A program made the translations under genes and the position numbers. Below the pieces are notes generated by a model. It searched no databases. It saw only the letters and a list, made by a program, of their open reading frames with translations, and was not told the DNA's origin. This document shows, piece after piece, positions 45,141 to 54,461 of a stretch of 64,000 bases of DNA (position 1 is its first letter; each line of letters starts with the position of its first letter). The stretch comes from an uncultured Johnsonella sp. Lineage in GTDB: Bacteria > Bacillota > Clostridia > Lachnospirales > Lachnospiraceae. The stretch lies in assembly GCA_900766185.1 (NCBI GenBank), contig CAAFUL010000053.1, forward strand, positions 1 through 64,000. Reading direction: 5' to 3'.

Positions 45141-48100
45141 TTATTTTTTCGCCCTATAAATATATATGGTCTTTTCCGATTTATTACCGGCAAGGTCCAC
45201 AGCGCTTATTTTTATACTGTTTTGCCCCTCGTTTAACGGAACTTCTATCTGCGTAACTATCTGTGTAGTAGTACCGTCTTTGCTTGCAATATAAGAACTT
45301 GAGGACTTATCATCCGTTCCTATAAGTGAATCTCCATTATAAAGGCTTAACTTAAATGAATTATCAAGGGAGCGGATTTTTATGTTTACCGTATCCGCAT
45401 CAAGCCCTCTTTCATATACCTGATAATCTATTAAAGGATTTATCTTATCATAGAATAGTCTTCTTACTATACTTGCTGTTTTTTGGTTTTTAGTGCTTAC
45501 CTCAACTTTTATATTGACATTAAATTCTTGAAGTTTTATTTTGCTTTCAAAAGAATACGCCTCTCCCTTATATATGATTTTTCCGCCTTTTTTATAGACA
45601 ACATTGTTTTTTACAAGCTCATCTTTAGCTATGGTTATAGGACTTGAAATCTCATTGCCGTCATTGTCCACAAGCTTTATCTGCACGCTTTCAACACTGT
45701 CATCTTCATCCACATATCCTACAAAACCGGATATATCTATCTCCCCCTCTTTGTTGCTTTTGTTTCCAAGTACATCAAAGAACTCAGGTGTTTTAAGGAA
45801 TACTACCGGATAAGACTTCTTTCCGGCATTTGAGGGACTGGCAGCATTATCGGTAATTTCTGCAATACTTTCTTCTTCAAGACTCTCTCCAAGATTTTGC
45901 ATGGGCTTACCTTCTCTAAATACCGTTGTTATATCAAAGCTTGTATCAATAGGATTTATCGTAAGCTCATAACAAAGCTTGTCTTCATCATATTTGAAGT
46001 TATACTTTTTAGATGTTTCAGAGTTTACTCTATCCTCAAGTATTATATTTTCCTCGATATTATCATGTTTTAGAGTAAGTTTATGCAAATGAGAACCCTC
46101 GTCTGCAAGCTGTATCTTAATTACCGCTTCTTTTTCTATCAGACTGTAAGTCATATCATCAAGTTTTATATCATTTACATAAACACTTGCATTGTTATTG
46201 CTTATATAGTCATAAAAATTAAGGAAATTAAGTTGATTATAATTCCTTTCTCTGACAGCTCCGAGAGTGGTTCTACTTTTATTATCCATATAGTCAACGG
46301 CATCTATAATCAGATCCGAAGTGTCTGCAAAGTAGGGACAGTGCACTTCTATATCCGAGTTTCTGTAACCGTTGGTATACACATACACTTCTCCCCTTGA
46401 AGTAGGGTTATTGGGTACGGCTTCTAAAGGTATATTAACTTTTCCATCTTCAACCTTTATAAGCTCTTTTCCCTCTCTCATAGGTTCATCCTGAAATCTT
46501 ATAACAAAGGATTTTCCGTATCTTATACTTGTATCCGCCTTATCAGTCTGTGTGTATCTTATTGACTGCAAATATACATTCTCTATACCTATGCCCTTAT
46601 CATGAACATTAAACACTATCTCCTTCATATTGCCGTCAATATCATTTACCTGAACTTCATTTACAGTACTGAGCTTAGGAGCCAAGCTGTCAACTCTCAC
46701 AGGGAATTTGTAGACCTGCTCTTTGCTATCTCCCACATTATTATTATTAAGCTTTGCCTTAATACAGTATATGTACTCAGCACCGTCTTCTACAACCTGC
46801 CCTCCAAGTTTTCCGTCCCATACCGAATCCGGCATAAACTTAAAGCTTTTATTGACTGAAAGTCTGCTAAGCTTCCTTACCTGCTTTGAAACGCCTAAAA
46901 CTCTTAAAGTTTCCTCCGTCTTAGCATCAAGTATAGAATACTCTATCTGCTCCATATTTCTAAGCGGTGCTATTCTTGCCGCCACATCAGGATAGTACTT
47001 GCTGTTCGGTGAAAAATATATCGCATTATCATATATTGGCAGCTTAAGCATCATGCTTGTTCCAAGCATTGAAGAACTAACTCCGGCATTTTTATTTACA
47101 AAAAATTGCACATTTCTTTTTTCACTTCCTATTTCCGGAAGCTGGAAGGCATCTATAGCTCTTTGCCTACCCCAATCTCCGTAAAATCCGAGGAAAGGTA
47201 TGCTAAGGTCGGATACCCCGTCTTTATCCTTAAGACTTATAAAACCTTCTATAAAATTATCCTCTTCTAAGTTTAGAGCGTCCGAATAATCCATAGTAAA
47301 GTCTATACTTGCAGATGAATGTGCCTCTACACTTATCTCTCTACTTATATTGGACTCATTGGAATGTATTATTTCCGATCTTTGCAATCTGTAAGTACCG
47401 TCTGTAGGCTCATAAAGTGCAACTGAATTTATATTATAGCTTTTTGCACTGTCACCAAAGTTTTCAAGTCTAAGTCTTACCTCAAACCTTTTCTCTTTAA
47501 GTTCCCTAAGCTCAAGTTTACCGTCAGCTATATTATCATTAGTTCCTTGTGCCCTTACTACTACGGTGGTTTTTAATGCATTCTCAATATTTAGAGCGCC
47601 GCTTCCTTGCTGTCTTACAAAGTAGGGTATATCTTCAAATATTCCCTCATCCTTTAGAGGAGTTGCGGTATTCATAAGTAAAAGTTTTATAAATTCCGAA
47701 CTGTTATCTGTTTGTATATTCTTTGCTTTTATATATTGTTTAAGTATGGCTGTGGCTCCTGTTACCTGAGGAGCAGCCATGGAAGTACCCGACATATCCT
47801 TATACTTATTATCTTCAACACTTGAGTATATATGTCCTCCCGGAGCGGTGATCTCCGGCTTTATTCTAAGGTCGGGAGTAGGACCCCATGAAGAAAACTT
47901 TGAAACACTTCCTGCTGCTATATTATCAACATCCGTCATTTCCATAAATATCTCCGGTCTTAGAGCATTATTATAAGCGTATTCTTCCATTAGCTTATCA
48001 TAGGTACTTCTTTTTATACGGATACAGGTAAGCTTTCCTGCACTACCCGGAACTTCAAGATTGCCGCCTATCTGCTCTGCCATGCTCCTGTTATTGTAAA

Positions 48101-49700
48101 AAACAATGGCAGCAGGTTTTAATGCAGCTATTGCTTCAAGTTTATCCCCAAAGCCAAAGGCATCTCTTGCTGTAGGGATTTCAAAAAGTACCAGCTTATC
48201 TTCTATATTTTCTTTTTTAATAAGCTCTTGTTTAGCGTTTTTTATATCAAATATAGCCGCACTTATAATTTTTTTCGGATTTTCTCCCTTATGCAGATCC
48301 ATTTCTTCATTTACATAGGCACCCCAGCTATCCTTCCACCTTATAGCATACATATGCCTTTTAGTATTTTCCATGGATGCGACTGCTATAGTTCCTTCAT
48401 TTACTGCCGGATTGGCTATTAATGCAGTATCGTAATTTTCCTTTAAAGGCTCTACATTATTTATATTGCCGGAGGTAATATTTCCATCATTACCGGCAGC
48501 GACCGAAACCACTATTCCGGCTTTTCTTGCCTTTTCTATAACCTCATTTTCCGGATAAGCCCTGTTCTCCATTGAAAATCCGGCTGCCGTTCCAAGGCTT
48601 AAGTTTATTACATCCGCCTTCAATGTTATAGCATCATCCAAGGCTTTTAGCCAAATATCGGTAAATGTTGTAGGATACTCAAGGTCATCCGAAAACACCT
48701 TAAGTGCAAGTATTTGTGCATTAGGTGCCACACCGAAGGTCTTACTGTCAATATCATTGGCAGCAGCTATTCCCGATACATGCATACCGTGCATTACACC
48801 GAAACTGTTAAGCAGATTTCTATTAAAATCATAATAATTGTAACCGTAGGGTACTTTATTAGAATAATAAGAGCCTTTTAATCCCTTTTCGGCTATTATC
48901 TTTTCTATATCTTCCTTACTATACATAGGCTGTACCGCTTCATCAAGTCTAAGTGCCTTATGTCTGTAATCTATACCCGAGTCTATTACTGCAATCACGC
49001 TGCCCTCGCCCTTATATCCAAATGTATTCCAAGCATATCCCGAACCTATTATACTGTTGGAAGACTTAAGATAAGGTCTTTGAAACTCCTGTGATACATA
49101 CACACTTTTTACTCCGGGGAGTGCTTCTATTTTTTCTATCTCAGCTTCATCGGCACTTAATGCCACTCCGTTAAATATAGTATCATAATGCCTTACTTCT
49201 TCAATATCCGCCTTTATAGCCTCATTTTTTATCTCTGTTAAAAGCTTATCCTGATCTTCTTTTAATTCCTGCTTTTTCTCATCTATAAAGACTTCATCCA
49301 ATTTATCGTAGTCTATATCTTTATTTATAGCCTCTTCTACTAAGGAGTCCTTATCAAGCTCTATTATCAGCCTAAGCTCCTTAGGCTTATTTTCATCTTT
49401 TTCATCAGCCTTAGCTGAATTCAGTTTTTTATCAGCATCTTTTGTATATTCGGACTTAGCTGCATTTAACTTCTTATCCGCATCTTTTGCATATTCAGAC
49501 TTAACTGCATTTAATTTCTCATCTGCATCTTTTTCGTACTCGGATTTAACTGCATTTAATTTCTCATCCGTATCTTTTGTATACTCAGAAACTTTATCCC
49601 CGTTATTTTGTGCCGCAAGGCTCGGCTTAGCTGTAAAAACTAAAGGATATATAAGAAGTACGGCACAAAACAAGGCAAGTTTTTTACTTATTTTATACAT
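45141..49700 (-). CDS. Large secreted subtilisin-like serine protease (S8)
   Basis: This 1519-residue exported protein has a signal peptide (1-29). Four 15-residue charged repeats (38-97) and a propeptide-like domain (about 105-205) follow. The S8 catalytic domain carries Asp240 (AVIDSGIDYRH), His304 (MHGMHVSG), oxyanion Asn404 and Ser640 (DMSGTSMAAPQ). An inserted segment (about 455-600) fits a protease-associated domain. Beyond 700 come beta-rich, Fn3/Ig-like domains to a C-terminal bacterial Ig-type unit. This is the layout of C5a-peptidase-like surface proteases, but with no LPXTG sorting signal. It follows the SLH-like gene by 7 bp, so that protein may hold it at the wall. Substrate unknown. 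Confidence 0.93.
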   Translation of the reverse strand: MYKISKKLALFCAVLLIYPLVFTAKPSLAAQNNGDKVSEYTKDTDEKLNAVKSEYEKDADEKLNAVKSEYAKDADKKLNAAKSEYTKDADKKLNSAKADEKDENKPKELRLIIELDKDSLVEEAINKDIDYDKLDEVFIDEKKQELKEDQDKLLTEIKNEAIKADIEEVRHYDTIFNGVALSADEAEIEKIEALPGVKSVYVSQEFQRPYLKSSNSIIGSGYAWNTFGYKGEGSVIAVIDSGIDYRHKALRLDEAVQPMYSKEDIEKIIAEKGLKGSYYSNKVPYGYNYYDFNRNLLNSFGVMHGMHVSGIAAANDIDSKTFGVAPNAQILALKVFSDDLEYPTTFTDIWLKALDDAITLKADVINLSLGTAAGFSMENRAYPENEVIEKARKAGIVVSVAAGNDGNITSGNINNVEPLKENYDTALIANPAVNEGTIAVASMENTKRHMYAIRWKDSWGAYVNEEMDLHKGENPKKIISAAIFDIKNAKQELIKKENIEDKLVLFEIPTARDAFGFGDKLEAIAALKPAAIVFYNNRSMAEQIGGNLEVPGSAGKLTCIRIKRSTYDKLMEEYAYNNALRPEIFMEMTDVDNIAAGSVSKFSSWGPTPDLRIKPEITAPGGHIYSSVEDNKYKDMSGTSMAAPQVTGATAILKQYIKAKNIQTDNSSEFIKLLLMNTATPLKDEGIFEDIPYFVRQQGSGALNIENALKTTVVVRAQGTNDNIADGKLELRELKEKRFEVRLRLENFGDSAKSYNINSVALYEPTDGTYRLQRSEIIHSNESNISREISVEAHSSASIDFTMDYSDALNLEEDNFIEGFISLKDKDGVSDLSIPFLGFYGDWGRQRAIDAFQLPEIGSEKRNVQFFVNKNAGVSSSMLGTSMMLKLPIYDNAIYFSPNSKYYPDVAARIAPLRNMEQIEYSILDAKTEETLRVLGVSKQVRKLSRLSVNKSFKFMPDSVWDGKLGGQVVEDGAEYIYCIKAKLNNNNVGDSKEQVYKFPVRVDSLAPKLSTVNEVQVNDIDGNMKEIVFNVHDKGIGIENVYLQSIRYTQTDKADTSIRYGKSFVIRFQDEPMREGKELIKVEDGKVNIPLEAVPNNPTSRGEVYVYTNGYRNSDIEVHCPYFADTSDLIIDAVDYMDNKSRTTLGAVRERNYNQLNFLNFYDYISNNNASVYVNDIKLDDMTYSLIEKEAVIKIQLADEGSHLHKLTLKHDNIEENIILEDRVNSETSKKYNFKYDEDKLCYELTINPIDTSFDITTVFREGKPMQNLGESLEEESIAEITDNAASPSNAGKKSYPVVFLKTPEFFDVLGNKSNKEGEIDISGFVGYVDEDDSVESVQIKLVDNDGNEISSPITIAKDELVKNNVVYKKGGKIIYKGEAYSFESKIKLQEFNVNIKVEVSTKNQKTASIVRRLFYDKINPLIDYQVYERGLDADTVNIKIRSLDNSFKLSLYNGDSLIGTDDKSSSSYIASKDGTTTQIVTQIEVPLNEGQNSIKISAVDLAGNKSEKTIYIYRAKK
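49410..49589 (-). repeat. Four in-frame 45-bp repeats in the subtilase gene
   Basis: Residues 38-97 are four near-identical 15-mers of the type SEYTKDADKKLNAAK. They would form a charged helical rod between the signal peptide and propeptide. DNA-level similarity suggests recent expansion, so copy number may vary between strains. Confidence 0.85.
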
Positions 49701-49707
49701 AATTCAC

Positions 49708-51327
49708 CTATTCTATAATTATTTTTACTATAAATTTTACCTTGCCATAGTTCTTATCGTTGATTACAAGATCTTGTAAGCTGCTTACAGCAAGCTGATA
49801 TTCGCCTTTTTGGGCACTTTTTACCTGTTCAAGACTTTTTCCTTCCCACTTTACATTAAGCTTTACTCCGTTATTTTCTCCGCTTAACTTAAGTCCTATA
49901 AGTGCACTGTCTTCAAGGTTTATTCCCTCCAATGCCTTATACTTTAATGTTTTATCCGCATACAAGTGTTCATTTAGTATTATAAAGTCTTCGCTCGCAT
50001 TTTCTAAAGCCTTATCCTCGCTACTTTCATTAGGATAACCTTCATTTTCTTTAGGTAAGGTTTCTTTTTTATTATCTTTTGACTTAGCATCGGGGCTTCC
50101 TATATTACCTTCCCCTGCTTTATTTTTGCTATCGGAAGCTTTGCCTTCCTGAGTTTTATTTTCCCTCTCAGTAATATTACCTTCTTGAGGTGTTTTTTTG
50201 TTATCAGCACCGTTTCCTTCCTGAGGTTTATTCTCACCCTCGGCAATCTTACCGTCTTGGGGAGTTTTTTTATTACCGGAGCCGCTTCCTTCTTGAGGCT
50301 TTACCTTAGTATCGTTATCTTGAGTTCTTCCCTTTTCTTCAGCTTCTTTATCGCTTTGAGCTTTACTTTCTTTTTGATTAGTGCTTCCTGAAGAATTGCT
50401 TGATGAGCCTCCTGATGCTGTATGACTTTTACTGCTTTTTATTACCTTTGTAACTATCTTTCTCTCACCGGGTTTATACTCTTCGGGATTTGGCAAAGGA
50501 CTTACCTTACCGTCTGAACCTACAGAAGTATAGGAGATATTTTTACCAAGGCTTTTTGCCGATTGCAACTTGGAGTTTGAAAGTTGCACCTCAAAATTTT
50601 GGCTTCCCTGAGCAATATAGATCTTACTTATGTCGGAATTTATGATCCTTAACCTTCCGTTACTTGCTTTTTGATTTATAAGTATGGGAGTTTGTACCTT
50701 AATATTTTCTATAAGTGCATCATTGGCATTGACAACTATAAAAGCCTTTGAATTATTATTATCATCTGCCTTAAAGCTTTGAGAGGTATTGATAACTGCA
50801 AGGAAAGTCTCTTTATTGATATTCCTTAATTCACCTCTGTTTAATACCTTATCAGGCTCAAAACTCTTATCCTTTCCTTCAATAACACCAAGGTTCTCAA
50901 GCTCTTTTATATATCCTCTTGACCATGATTGTAATTTTTCATCATCATTAAAAGAAGTTTTTCCCTCAGCCGCTTCAAGGCCTATATACTTTGCAAGTAT
51001 GTAGTAAATCTCTTCCTTTTTGGGACTTTCAGAAAGATTGTCAAATGATACATGTTCGTCTATTATACTTAGCCCTTTTAATCTCTCTACCGAATTTTTG
51101 ATATATTCTTCGTCCGCCTTTGCATAATCCCCTATGTCCGCTATGTCGGATTCCAGGTTGCCTGAGAGCTTTTCAAGTAATATAATCAAGTCTTTTTTGC
51201 TAATATTTACTTCGTTATCGGTATATGTCTTTTGCTCTGCTTTTACACTTAAAGCAGTTAAAAATAATTGAATGCATATAGTAATGCTTAACAACAAAGT
51301 AAATTTTATTGCTGTTTTTATCCGCAT
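49708..51327 (-). CDS. Secreted SLH-like protein with repetitive linker
   Basis: This 539-residue exported protein has a signal peptide (1-30). A region at about 38-180 has the rhythm of three S-layer homology units (WSRGYIKELENLGVIEGKDK and FEPDKVLNRGEL are the clearest). A short beta-rich part (195-255) precedes a long hydrophilic linker (300-430) with repeated NKKTPQEG/NKTQEG units. A C-terminal globular part ends FIVKIIIE. SLH units bind secondary wall polymers outside the membrane. It is the first gene of an operon with the subtilase and may anchor or present it. The SLH call rests on pattern and is moderate. Confidence 0.75.
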   Translation of the reverse strand: MRIKTAIKFTLLLSITICIQLFLTALSVKAEQKTYTDNEVNISKKDLIILLEKLSGNLESDIADIGDYAKADEEYIKNSVERLKGLSIIDEHVSFDNLSESPKKEEIYYILAKYIGLEAAEGKTSFNDDEKLQSWSRGYIKELENLGVIEGKDKSFEPDKVLNRGELRNINKETFLAVINTSQSFKADDNNNSKAFIVVNANDALIENIKVQTPILINQKASNGRLRIINSDISKIYIAQGSQNFEVQLSNSKLQSAKSLGKNISYTSVGSDGKVSPLPNPEEYKPGERKIVTKVIKSSKSHTASGGSSSNSSGSTNQKESKAQSDKEAEEKGRTQDNDTKVKPQEGSGSGNKKTPQDGKIAEGENKPQEGNGADNKKTPQEGNITERENKTQEGKASDSKNKAGEGNIGSPDAKSKDNKKETLPKENEGYPNESSEDKALENASEDFIILNEHLYADKTLKYKALEGINLEDSALIGLKLSGENNGVKLNVKWEGKSLEQVKSAQKGEYQLAVSSLQDLVINDKNYGKVKFIVKIIIE

Positions 51328-51520
51328 TTTATTTCTCCTGTTTTTATTTATAGGCTGTTGTTATCTTCTAAATTTGTCCGGACAGGAAGATACACAGCTT
51401 TAATTTTTGCTTAGCCGCTAAGATTTTTTCAAAATTTTGCCCAATTTACAAAGGTTTAGGAACTCATTTTTACACTGCACTTATCAGCTTAACAATATCT
51501 GTATATACACAATGTAGCAC

Positions 51521-51549
51521 ATTATAGCAGAAATGAATTAAAATGTAAA
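51521..51549 (-). promoter_or_regulatory. Promoter of the SLH-subtilase operon
   Basis: On the minus strand TTTACA (51544-51549), 17 bp, and TATAAT (51521-51526) form a strong sigma-A promoter about 190 bp before the first gene. Confidence 0.7.
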
Positions 51550-51561
51550 TGATTTGCATTT
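51541..51561 (-). promoter_or_regulatory. Candidate operator overlapping the SLH operon -35 box
   Basis: AAATGTAAAT, G, ATTTGCATTT is a 21-bp palindrome with one mismatch that covers the -35 box. Its placement would suit a repressor site; the protein is unknown. Confidence 0.45.
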
Positions 51562-51861
51562 TTTGATTTTTATAAATATTTGATACTTCCTTCATCTATA
51601 ACTATTCAAGCTCAAGCTCTCTGTATTATATGACTTTCTTTGATTTTAGTTTATTAATAAATATGAATTACCTACATGAACTTTAACAATAATATAACTA
51701 TTTGTATATTGACTATCTATAAGATTATATACTATCTTATTAGTGTATTTAGCATTAAGCTATATAAGTTTCTGTAGCTTTCAGTACTATAAAAACAAGG
51801 TCTAAGATACTTGTAAACCGGTCAATTTTATTGATTTTAACCTGAATTTGGAGGTGCTTTG

Positions 51862-52488
51862 ATGAAAAAGATAAAAGTCGAAACAGTTTGTATGTTAGGT
51901 GTGCTTATCTCAATAATAATGTTTATTGTAACCTGTCATTTTCAGATCAAAGACGGCTATGCCCGTGATGCAGGCATATATGTTCCTAATATTGTAGGCA
52001 ACTCTTTGTGGGGATTTCTTTTGCTCTGCCTTGTCTTTAGCGTTCTCTTTTTTAATTTGCCGAGATTTTCAAAAAGTAATATTGCTAAAATTCTGGCTAT
52101 AGTATCACTTGTACTTATAATTACGGCAAGCTTAGCAGTTTATATAAGTTGGCAGTTTTCCTTTGAGCAATTAAAAAGCTGTAGCGGATTTTATCCGCTA
52201 CAGCTTTTTTATATCTATTATTTTTATAGCTATTCTTCTTTATCTTCCTTATCTTCTTCTATTTTCTCTATATGTACGGTGTCTATCATTCTGTTTTCAA
52301 CCTTATCACATTTAAATAAATGTCCTTGGGTTCGCAGTTCTATTTTCTCACCGTCATTAGGTATTCTGTCAAGCTTGGAAACTATAAAACCGTTGAGCGT
52401 CTCAAAGTTATCAAGCTCTTCTTCCGTAAAATCTATATTTATAATCTTTGCTACATCCTCAAGCTCCGCCATTCCTCTCACAGTGTAG
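51862..52488 (+). CDS. Small membrane protein with an implausible 3' end
   Basis: The first ~103 residues look like a real membrane protein: an N-terminal helix (VCMLGVLISIIMFIVTC), then WGFLLLCLVFSVLFF and ILAIVSLVLIITASLAVYI. The ATG at 51862 follows GGAGGT. From residue 104 the frame runs through a perfect terminator hairpin (52173-52210) and then antisense into the HlyC-like gene until 52488. That tail is low-complexity shadow sequence. A stop (TAA at 52172-52174) exists one frame over, so a one-base indel or sequencing error probably removed the true stop. I recognise no family. Only the first 103 residues should be trusted. Confidence 0.55.
   Translation: MKKIKVETVCMLGVLISIIMFIVTCHFQIKDGYARDAGIYVPNIVGNSLWGFLLLCLVFSVLFFNLPRFSKSNIAKILAIVSLVLIITASLAVYISWQFSFEQLKSCSGFYPLQLFYIYYFYSYSSLSSLSSSIFSICTVSIILFSTLSHLNKCPWVRSSIFSPSLGILSSLETIKPLSVSKLSSSSSVKSIFIIFATSSSSAIPLTV
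52173..52210. terminator. Shared terminator of the convergent membrane-protein and HlyC-like genes
   Basis: AAAAAGCTGTAGCGGAT and ATCCGCTACAGCTTTTT form a 17-bp perfect stem with a TTT loop. With A and T runs on both sides it can terminate transcription in both directions. Confidence 0.9.
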
Positions 52489-53573
52489 GTTCCGTCTTTG
52501 TTATCTATGATAAGCTCCTCATATACATCATACTCGTCCAGAATATTACCGACTATTTCTTCAAGTATATCTTCCATCGTGACAAGCCCTGAGGTCTGTC
52601 CGTATTCGTCCACTACTATAGCCATGTGTATCTTGTTGGACTGCATATGCTTAAAAAGTTTATCCAAGGACATAGTTTCAGGTATAAAGTATGGTTTTCT
52701 TAAAAGCCCTTTTATGTTTCTGACTTTCTTATCAAGAAACATTCCCTTATTAGCCAATATAAGAGCATCCTTTAAGTTAAGTATTCCTATGATGTCATCT
52801 ATATCCTCTCCATACACCGGATATCTGGAATTACTACCCTCACTTAACATAAAATCAACTACGGTCTTAAGAGTATCATCACCGTCTACATACACTATAC
52901 CTTTTCTGTGCATCATAACATCAGATGAACTCTTATCATTAAGCTCAAAAATATTAGTAATCATTTTAGCTTTACTTGACTCAAGTATACCTTGCTCATG
53001 TCCTTCATTGACCATGCTCATAATATCTTCTTCCGTAACATTCTCAGAGCTTACATCCATGTCTATAGAAAAAAGCTTAAGTATCATTTTTGCTATCAGA
53101 TTAATTACGAAGGTGAGCGGGAATATGCAAATCATAAAAAGTCCGACTATATTTACCAAACTGTCTGCGTATTTTGCAGCATCTCTTACTGCAAGACGCT
53201 TCGGTACAATAATTCCTATACTTACTATTAATATTAAACAAAGCACATAATACAGTACATATATTATTCTGATCCAAACAAAACCCTCCGTACTAAATGC
53301 AGTTATAGTGAATTTTGCAAATTTTTCCACTACTAAAGAGCCTGTCATAAATCCCAGCAAAGTAGACATTATTTGTATAGCATTTACGAAGTTGGTAGGT
53401 CTGTTATATATTTTTAATACCTTGGCAGCCTTTTTATCTCCGGCTTCCATGCGGCTTTCCGTTTGAGTTGCATTAAGATTTTGTATAGCTGCCCCGAATG
53501 CAAAAAACACAAAATCAATCCCTATAAAAACTAAAAATATTACAATATAAAACCACGAATGAGCATCGTCCAT
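52230..53573 (-). CDS. CNNM/HlyC-CorC family membrane protein
   Basis: This 447-residue protein has an N-terminal CNNM (DUF21) membrane domain with about four helices (FYIVIFLVFIGIDFVFFAFG; LIVSIGIIVPKRLAVRD). A pair of CBS domains follows (about 205-330; MHRKGIVYVDGDDTLKTVVD and MAIVVDEYGQTSGLVTMEDI). A C-terminal transporter-associated domain (FETLNGFIVSKLDRIPNDGE) ends before an acidic tail. Relatives are implicated in magnesium or other cation efflux; haemolysin is a historical misnomer. It converges with the small membrane protein gene and shares its terminator. Confidence 0.93.
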   Translation of the reverse strand: MDDAHSWFYIVIFLVFIGIDFVFFAFGAAIQNLNATQTESRMEAGDKKAAKVLKIYNRPTNFVNAIQIMSTLLGFMTGSLVVEKFAKFTITAFSTEGFVWIRIIYVLYYVLCLILIVSIGIIVPKRLAVRDAAKYADSLVNIVGLFMICIFPLTFVINLIAKMILKLFSIDMDVSSENVTEEDIMSMVNEGHEQGILESSKAKMITNIFELNDKSSSDVMMHRKGIVYVDGDDTLKTVVDFMLSEGSNSRYPVYGEDIDDIIGILNLKDALILANKGMFLDKKVRNIKGLLRKPYFIPETMSLDKLFKHMQSNKIHMAIVVDEYGQTSGLVTMEDILEEIVGNILDEYDVYEELIIDNKDGTYTVRGMAELEDVAKIINIDFTEEELDNFETLNGFIVSKLDRIPNDGEKIELRTQGHLFKCDKVENRMIDTVHIEKIEEDKEDKEE

Positions 53574-53600
53574 TTAAATCTCCTTTGATACGCTACACTG

Positions 53601-54461
53601 TTAAGAAAGCATATATTCTTTCATAGCTTCAGGTATAAAATCTACTATATCCCTAGCTAATACTCCATGCTCTCCTTTTATTTTTGAAGCCAAAGTTCCC
53701 GATAAACCATGTATAAAACAAGCATACCTTGCCGCTTTTATGATATCAAAACCTAAGGCTATAAATCCTGCTATTATACCTGTAAGTACATCTCCGCTTC
53801 CTCCCTTTGCCATAGCCGCAGAACCGGAGTCGGAAATATATACACTTTTATCCACGCCTGCTATTATACTTTTATAAGCCTTTAATATAATATTGGTATT
53901 ATTTTTTTGGCTATAATCCTTGGCTACCTTTTCCATGTGTTCGTTTATGTAAGTTGTATCCTTGTCTATAAGCCTTGACATCTCAATCATGTGCGGTGTA
54001 AGCAACATATTTGAAGAAAGAAAAGCACTTAAATCTTTTTTCATCGCTAATACATATAAGGCATCCGCATCTATTACCATAGGCTTTTTATAATCTTTTA
54101 TAACTTCAGCTACAAGTTCAAATGCATATTCATCTCTTCCAAGCCCCGGTCCTATAACCAAATGATCGGACCAATTAAGCTCTTTATTAACCAGACTTAC
54201 ATCAAATTTTTCATTAGAATAACATGATATGAGAGCTTCCGGCAAAAGGGTTTGAATTATTTGTCTGTTCTCCTCTACAGTAAGTATCTTAACTAATCCC
54301 GCACCTGTTTTATATGCCGCATGAGCTGCAAAATAAGCAGCTCCTGCCATACCCTTTGCTCCGGCTATAATGAGTACCTTCTTATAAGTAAACTTGTCAG
54401 CATTTTTAATTCTTCGAGGTATAAAAGCCTCTTTAGATATCACATTCATCTTCCTTAGCAC
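53601..54461 (-). CDS. nnrD: ADP-dependent NAD(P)H-hydrate dehydratase
   Basis: This 286-residue enzyme repairs hydrated NAD(P)H. Family marks are KVLIIAGAKGMAGAAYFAA, LVIGPGLGRDEYAF, LTPHMIEMSRL and AMAKGGSGDVLTGIIAGF. The usual N-terminal epimerase half (NnrE) is absent, so this is the single-domain form. The GTG start at 54459-54461 follows AAGGTG and overlaps rex by about 29 bp; an ATG four codons later is also possible. Pairing with rex is logical, since both relate to NAD(H) state. Confidence 0.9.
   Translation of the reverse strand: MLRKMNVISKEAFIPRRIKNADKFTYKKVLIIAGAKGMAGAAYFAAHAAYKTGAGLVKILTVEENRQIIQTLLPEALISCYSNEKFDVSLVNKELNWSDHLVIGPGLGRDEYAFELVAEVIKDYKKPMVIDADALYVLAMKKDLSAFLSSNMLLTPHMIEMSRLIDKDTTYINEHMEKVAKDYSQKNNTNIILKAYKSIIAGVDKSVYISDSGSAAMAKGGSGDVLTGIIAGFIALGFDIIKAARYACFIHGLSGTLASKIKGEHGVLARDIVDFIPEAMKEYMLS

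Noticed and set aside
52498..53250. A 250-residue plus-strand frame opposite the HlyC-like gene
   Set aside because: It is antisense to clear CBS and CNNM domains and has shadow composition.
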